Below the pieces are notes generated by a model that had not been told where the DNA came from, searched no databases, and was given only the letters and a program-made list of their open reading frames with translations. Shown here piece by piece: positions 26,270-28,826 of a DNA stretch of 28,826 nt; position 1 is the stretch's first letter, and the number at the start of each line of letters is the position of its first letter. The DNA comes from Deltaproteobacteria bacterium. GTDB lineage: Bacteria > JAGRBM01 > JAHCIT01. The stretch spans positions 1 through 28,826 of the forward strand of contig JAHCIT010000018.1 in NCBI GenBank assembly GCA_026129095.1. The letters are read 5' to 3'. The translations under genes were made by a program, and so were the position numbers.

Positions 26270-26338
26270 AAGCCCCCACCTAGTCCCTACTTTTCAGTTT
26301 ATTCCCAATAGAAATAGATGGTTGGAAGGTGGGGGCTT
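26270..26338. repeat. Perfect 12-bp inverted repeat with 45-bp spacer
   Basis: AAGCCCCCACCT (26270-26281) and AGGTGGGGGCTT (26327-26338) are exact reverse complements around a relatively AT-rich 45-bp spacer. Perfect 12-bp arms this close together are unlikely by chance. It may fold as a large-loop stem in RNA, or mark the ends of a tiny insertion; no flanking duplication was noticed. Confidence 0.65.
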
Positions 26339-26771
26339 GGATGAGGACCGGGTGGGGGTATGGAGAGGGCTTCGGTGGGGGTTTTCTCGCTGCTCGTGAA
26401 GTTATTTCAGGCCCGCCCGTCGGCTCATCCGAGAAAATCCCAGCCAGTTCAATGCGTTGTGGCTCATCCGGGCAACTGAGGTTTCGCCGGTGGTGGGTGG
26501 TGGTACCTGATCATCACCCCTACTCCCAGGCGGCTTCGGCGCCAGAATAGATCCGGGTTCGCCTCCGGTGTAACTGCTCGCCTCTTATGGACTTACCCAG
26601 ACGCCGCCGCTGGTCCGTCACCAGTCAATATGGTCCTCGGCTGCGGCAAGTTTTCGGTGATACCTGCCGTCTGCGGCGGCCCGTCACCGGAGAGATTTCT
26701 AACCGCCATGGCTCGTCGATGGAGTTTATAGGCTGACTGCTTCGGCTGAAGTGCGGTATGCCATTGCCATT

Positions 26772-26796
26772 GGCTCCTTCTCGTTTTCGAGGAGCC
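26772..26796. repeat. Bulged hairpin
   Basis: GGCTC and CTCG pair with CGAG and GAGCC around a TTTT loop, with a 3-nt bulge on the left arm. The function is unknown. Confidence 0.4.
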
Positions 26797-26880
26797 GCTC
26801 ACCTTGGAATCTCTGACTTAATAACCGGTCCAGTCGGGGGAAGGTCAGGCGGCATATGAGACGGCACGGCAGCCGCCATG

Positions 26881-26894
26881 AGATGGTGAATGGG
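26881..26894. repeat. 14-bp direct repeat, copy 1
   Basis: AGATGGTGAATGGG recurs exactly at 27132-27145, 251 bp downstream, in the 5' UTR of the PLD-helicase gene. The flanks differ, so this is a discrete repeat. Possible readings are a regulatory element or a site duplicated by an insertion. Confidence 0.6.
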
Positions 26895-26918
26895 TTGTCG
26901 CGTTTCCGGGTTATTGGG

Positions 26919-26936
26919 ACCGACTTTAGAGTCGGT
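26919..26936. repeat. Perfect 7-bp hairpin with 4-nt loop
   Basis: ACCGACT-TTAG-AGTCGGT, followed by TCCTAATT. It resembles a compact terminator stem but has no U tract. Confidence 0.45.
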
Positions 26937-27088
26937 TCCTAATTGATAGACCAGGGCCAGTTGCATTGGACGGGTCAGGCCATTTTCTGCGGAAGCCCGT
27001 CTTTACCGACACACATCCTGTTACGGGCAGAAGCGATGCTCCCGCAGTCTAAATCAACAACGGATAGCCCAAAGAATTTTCGAAATAG

Positions 27089-27117
27089 TTGAAGGCATTG
27101 TGTTGCTCGGTTATAAA
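27089..27117 (+). promoter_or_regulatory. Sigma-70-like promoter of the PLD-SNF2 helicase gene
   Basis: TTGAAG (27089-27094), a 17-bp spacer and TATAAA (27112-27117) form a good promoter, with a predicted start about 38 nt before the GTG start codon. The dyad CGGTT-ATAAA-AACCG (27108-27122) overlaps the -10 element and could be an operator for a repressor. This supports independent transcription of the accessory gene. Confidence 0.6.
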
Positions 27118-27131
27118 AACCGTTCTGGCGT

Positions 27132-27145
27132 AGATGGTGAATGGG
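27132..27145. repeat. 14-bp direct repeat, copy 2
   Basis: Exact second copy of AGATGGTGAATGGG (first at 26881-26894). It lies between the promoter and the ribosome binding site of the downstream gene, so it would be in the leader transcript. Confidence 0.6.
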
Positions 27146-27161
27146 CGGTTGGAGGGGATCT

Positions 27162-28826
27162 GTGCCGACAATTCTCGATAATATCGACAAGAAGCTCCTC
27201 CCAAACCTGAACGATTGGCTGAAATCCGCAAAGCGAGCGGATTTTTGTGTGGGTTACTTTAACCTGCGCGGTTGGAGGGGGATCGCGTCACCGTTCGATG
27301 CGTGGACCGGCGCGGATGAAAACCGTTGCCGGTTACTGATCGGGATGCACGTCAGCGCCGCTGCGGAAATTGACGACATCATTGGCGATGGCATGTCGAA
27401 GAAAAGCCTGCTCGGCCTGGAGGAGTTGAAAGAACTCCGCAGGGAAATGGCGAAGAGCTTACGGGAGCAGCTTTCCTACGGTTCATTTAGCAACGTCGAT
27501 GAAGCAGGACTCCGGCAGCTCTACCGGCAACTCAAGAATAAGCAGGTCTCGGTAAAACTTTACCCTCACCGGCTGCACGCGAAGCTATACCTTCTCCATT
27601 ACGATCACTCCGTAAAGCCGTTCCATGCCGTCGTCGGCAGTAGCAACCTCACGCGATCCGGGCTTGAGAAACAGGGTGAGCTAAACGTTACGGTTGAAGA
27701 AAACGTCGCATGTGCTGAACTGCTCCAGTGGTTCAATGATCGATGGAACGATCCGAAATGCTTTGATGTCTCGGAAGAGCTGATTCAGGCAATCGAGGAT
27801 AGCTGGGCGAGTGAAGAGATCATCCCCCCTTACTTCATTTACCTAAAAATGGCCTACCACCTGTCGGAGCTGGCGCGCGAGGGCGTCCGGACGTTTTCAT
27901 TGCCACAGGAATTCCGTGGGGTCCTCCTGCCGTTTCAGGAGAAAGCCGTTCAGATAGCCGCCTATCATGTCAACGAATACGGCGGGGTGATGATCGGTGA
28001 TGTGGTCGGCCTCGGCAAAACGATGGTCGCGTCGGCCCTCGCGAAGGTCTTCCAGGAAGATCAGCGGTCGAGGATTCTGATTGTCTGTCCGAAAAACCTG
28101 AAGAAAATGTGGGAGGAATACGCAGAGCATTTCAAGATCGCAGCGCGAGTGCTCTCCCAGAGCGAAATTCTGACACAACTGGATGGCATCAATCACTCAT
28201 ACGATCTCGTTATCATCGACGAAAGCCACAATCTGAGAAACCGCGAAGGCAAGCGGTTTAAAAGGCTTCAGCAATATATTCACGAGAACGAGAGCCAGTG
28301 CGTTCTGCTGACCGCGACGCCGTACAACAAGGAATACCGGGATCTTTCCAGTCAGCTCGGTCTGTTCATGAACGAGACGGATGATCTTGGTATCCGGCCG
28401 GAGCGGGCGATACGGCAGATCGGCGGCGATAAGGCATTTGTCGCCAGGCACTCGTGCCATCCCACGACCCTGAAGGCGTTCGACAAGAGCGAGTATTCCG
28501 AAGACTGGCGCAACCTCATGCGGCTGTTTCTGATCCGCCGTACCCGGGGATTCGTAAAAGAGCATTACGCCAAAACCGATCCTAAGAACGGCAGGAAGTA
28601 TCTGGAGCTGGGTGACGGCACGCGATCGTATTTCCCGGACCGGCTGCCAAAAACGCAGAAGTTCGAGATCAACGACCAGTACGCCCAGCTCTATTCGGAA
28701 AAAGTCGTCGACATCATCAATAAGCTGGAACTCCCTCGGTACGGACTCGGCGCCTATGTGAAGGAAGGAAGCCATAAGGCCAGCAAGGCAGAGGAAGGGC
28801 TACTTGATGACCTTTCCCGCGCGGGG
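27162..28826 (+). CDS. PLD/HKD nuclease-like domain fused to SNF2-family helicase (5' part, runs off the window)
   Basis: An open frame of 555 codons without a stop before the window end. The start is GTG at 27162, with GGAGGGG just upstream. Residues about 20-200 form a phospholipase-D-like domain: LHAKLYLL gives His139 and Lys141 of HxK, and VVGSSNLT (159-162 GSSN) gives the GSxN part. The Asp of the HxKx4D pattern is displaced (His at the expected place, Asp two further on). From about 250 an SF2 helicase follows: LLPFQEKAV (Q-like), Walker A GDVVGLGKT with Lys286, DESH (353-356), TATPYN (384-389) and RRTRGFVKEHY (459-469), typical of Snf2/RapA-like proteins. The remaining helicase lobe lies beyond the window. 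HKD nuclease-Snf2 fusions are known as an uncharacterised family, often near restriction or defence genes. Here the composition is less GC-rich than upstream, which suggests transfer. Confidence 0.88.
   Translation, partial: MPTILDNIDKKLLPNLNDWLKSAKRADFCVGYFNLRGWRGIASPFDAWTGADENRCRLLIGMHVSAAAEIDDIIGDGMSKKSLLGLEELKELRREMAKSLREQLSYGSFSNVDEAGLRQLYRQLKNKQVSVKLYPHRLHAKLYLLHYDHSVKPFHAVVGSSNLTRSGLEKQGELNVTVEENVACAELLQWFNDRWNDPKCFDVSEELIQAIEDSWASEEIIPPYFIYLKMAYHLSELAREGVRTFSLPQEFRGVLLPFQEKAVQIAAYHVNEYGGVMIGDVVGLGKTMVASALAKVFQEDQRSRILIVCPKNLKKMWEEYAEHFKIAARVLSQSEILTQLDGINHSYDLVIIDESHNLRNREGKRFKRLQQYIHENESQCVLLTATPYNKEYRDLSSQLGLFMNETDDLGIRPERAIRQIGGDKAFVARHSCHPTTLKAFDKSEYSEDWRNLMRLFLIRRTRGFVKEHYAKTDPKNGRKYLELGDGTRSYFPDRLPKTQKFEINDQYAQLYSEKVVDIINKLELPRYGLGAYVKEGSHKASKAEEGLLDDLSRAG

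Larger units (their letters stand above)
26134..27161. other. About 1-kb non-coding boundary region rich in inverted repeats
   Basis: No convincing protein gene on either strand; the open frames present are short and of unnatural composition. The sequence is less GC-rich than the core genes. It holds two strong dyads near the left end, a bulged hairpin (26772-26796), a perfect 7-bp hairpin (26919-26936), a 10-bp direct repeat GGCTCATCCG (26422-26431 and 26461-26470), and a 14-bp direct repeat, then the promoter of the helicase gene. No tRNA, integrase or transposase was recognised. This looks like the edge of an acquired segment. Confidence 0.55.

Noticed and set aside
26329-26550. 73-codon plus-strand frame, and a 69-codon minus-strand frame at 26593-26802
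   Set aside because: Low-complexity translations (Gly/Trp-rich or Gln/Arg-rich), no Shine-Dalgarno, and the first overlaps an inverted repeat arm.
28197-28775. 192-codon minus-strand frame (and a 99-codon one at 27897-28196)
   Set aside because: Antisense to the PLD-SNF2 helicase frame, which has a promoter, ribosome binding site and helicase motifs in order.

Overview
The window is chromosomal DNA from a GC-rich, Gram-negative bacterium. An outer membrane is implied by a TolC-like outer membrane factor, an RND pump with its periplasmic adaptor, and a probable lipoprotein. A sigma-54-type response regulator is also present. Lineage cannot be fixed from this sequence alone; proteobacteria-like, perhaps deltaproteobacteria-related, is a guess.

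Layout. (1) 1-2100: a tRNA-Ser(CGA) with a plausible promoter, a GalE-like NAD-dependent epimerase, and a divergent classical short-chain dehydrogenase. (2) 2102-12420, all on the minus strand: the conserved translation/envelope cluster rpsB-tsf-pyrH-frr-uppS, followed after a 397-bp leader by gltB-gltD (glutamate synthase). The genes that often follow uppS (cdsA, dxr, rseP) are absent here. (3) 12754-17018, minus strand: a beta-propeller (TolB/PD40-like) probable lipoprotein and a membrane-anchored SGNH hydrolase, then a 675-bp non-coding stretch with long-range inverted repeats, then a DEAD-box RNA helicase. (4) 17344-25967: a tripartite heavy-metal-type RND efflux operon (adaptor, pump, outer membrane factor; minus strand) divergent from a histidine kinase and sigma-54 response regulator pair (plus strand). 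The pair probably senses a metal or envelope signal and controls the pump. (5) 25968-28826: the composition becomes visibly less GC-rich. About 1 kb with no convincing gene, containing several inverted repeats and a 14-bp direct repeat, leads into a gene with its own good sigma-70-like promoter. That gene encodes an N-terminal phospholipase-D/HKD nuclease-like domain fused to an SNF2-type helicase, and it is cut off by the window end. It is absent from simple complete-ORF listings because it has no stop codon in the window.

Most of the window is housekeeping or well-understood accessory function. The part most likely to lead into a poorly described system is the right end: the PLD-SNF2 fusion and the structured non-coding boundary before it, which looks like the edge of an acquired (possibly defence) island. 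Secondary points of interest are the structured non-coding element at about 15.19-15.33 kb, the GAFTDA variant of the sigma-54 contact loop in the response regulator, and the paired palindromes in the gltB leader.
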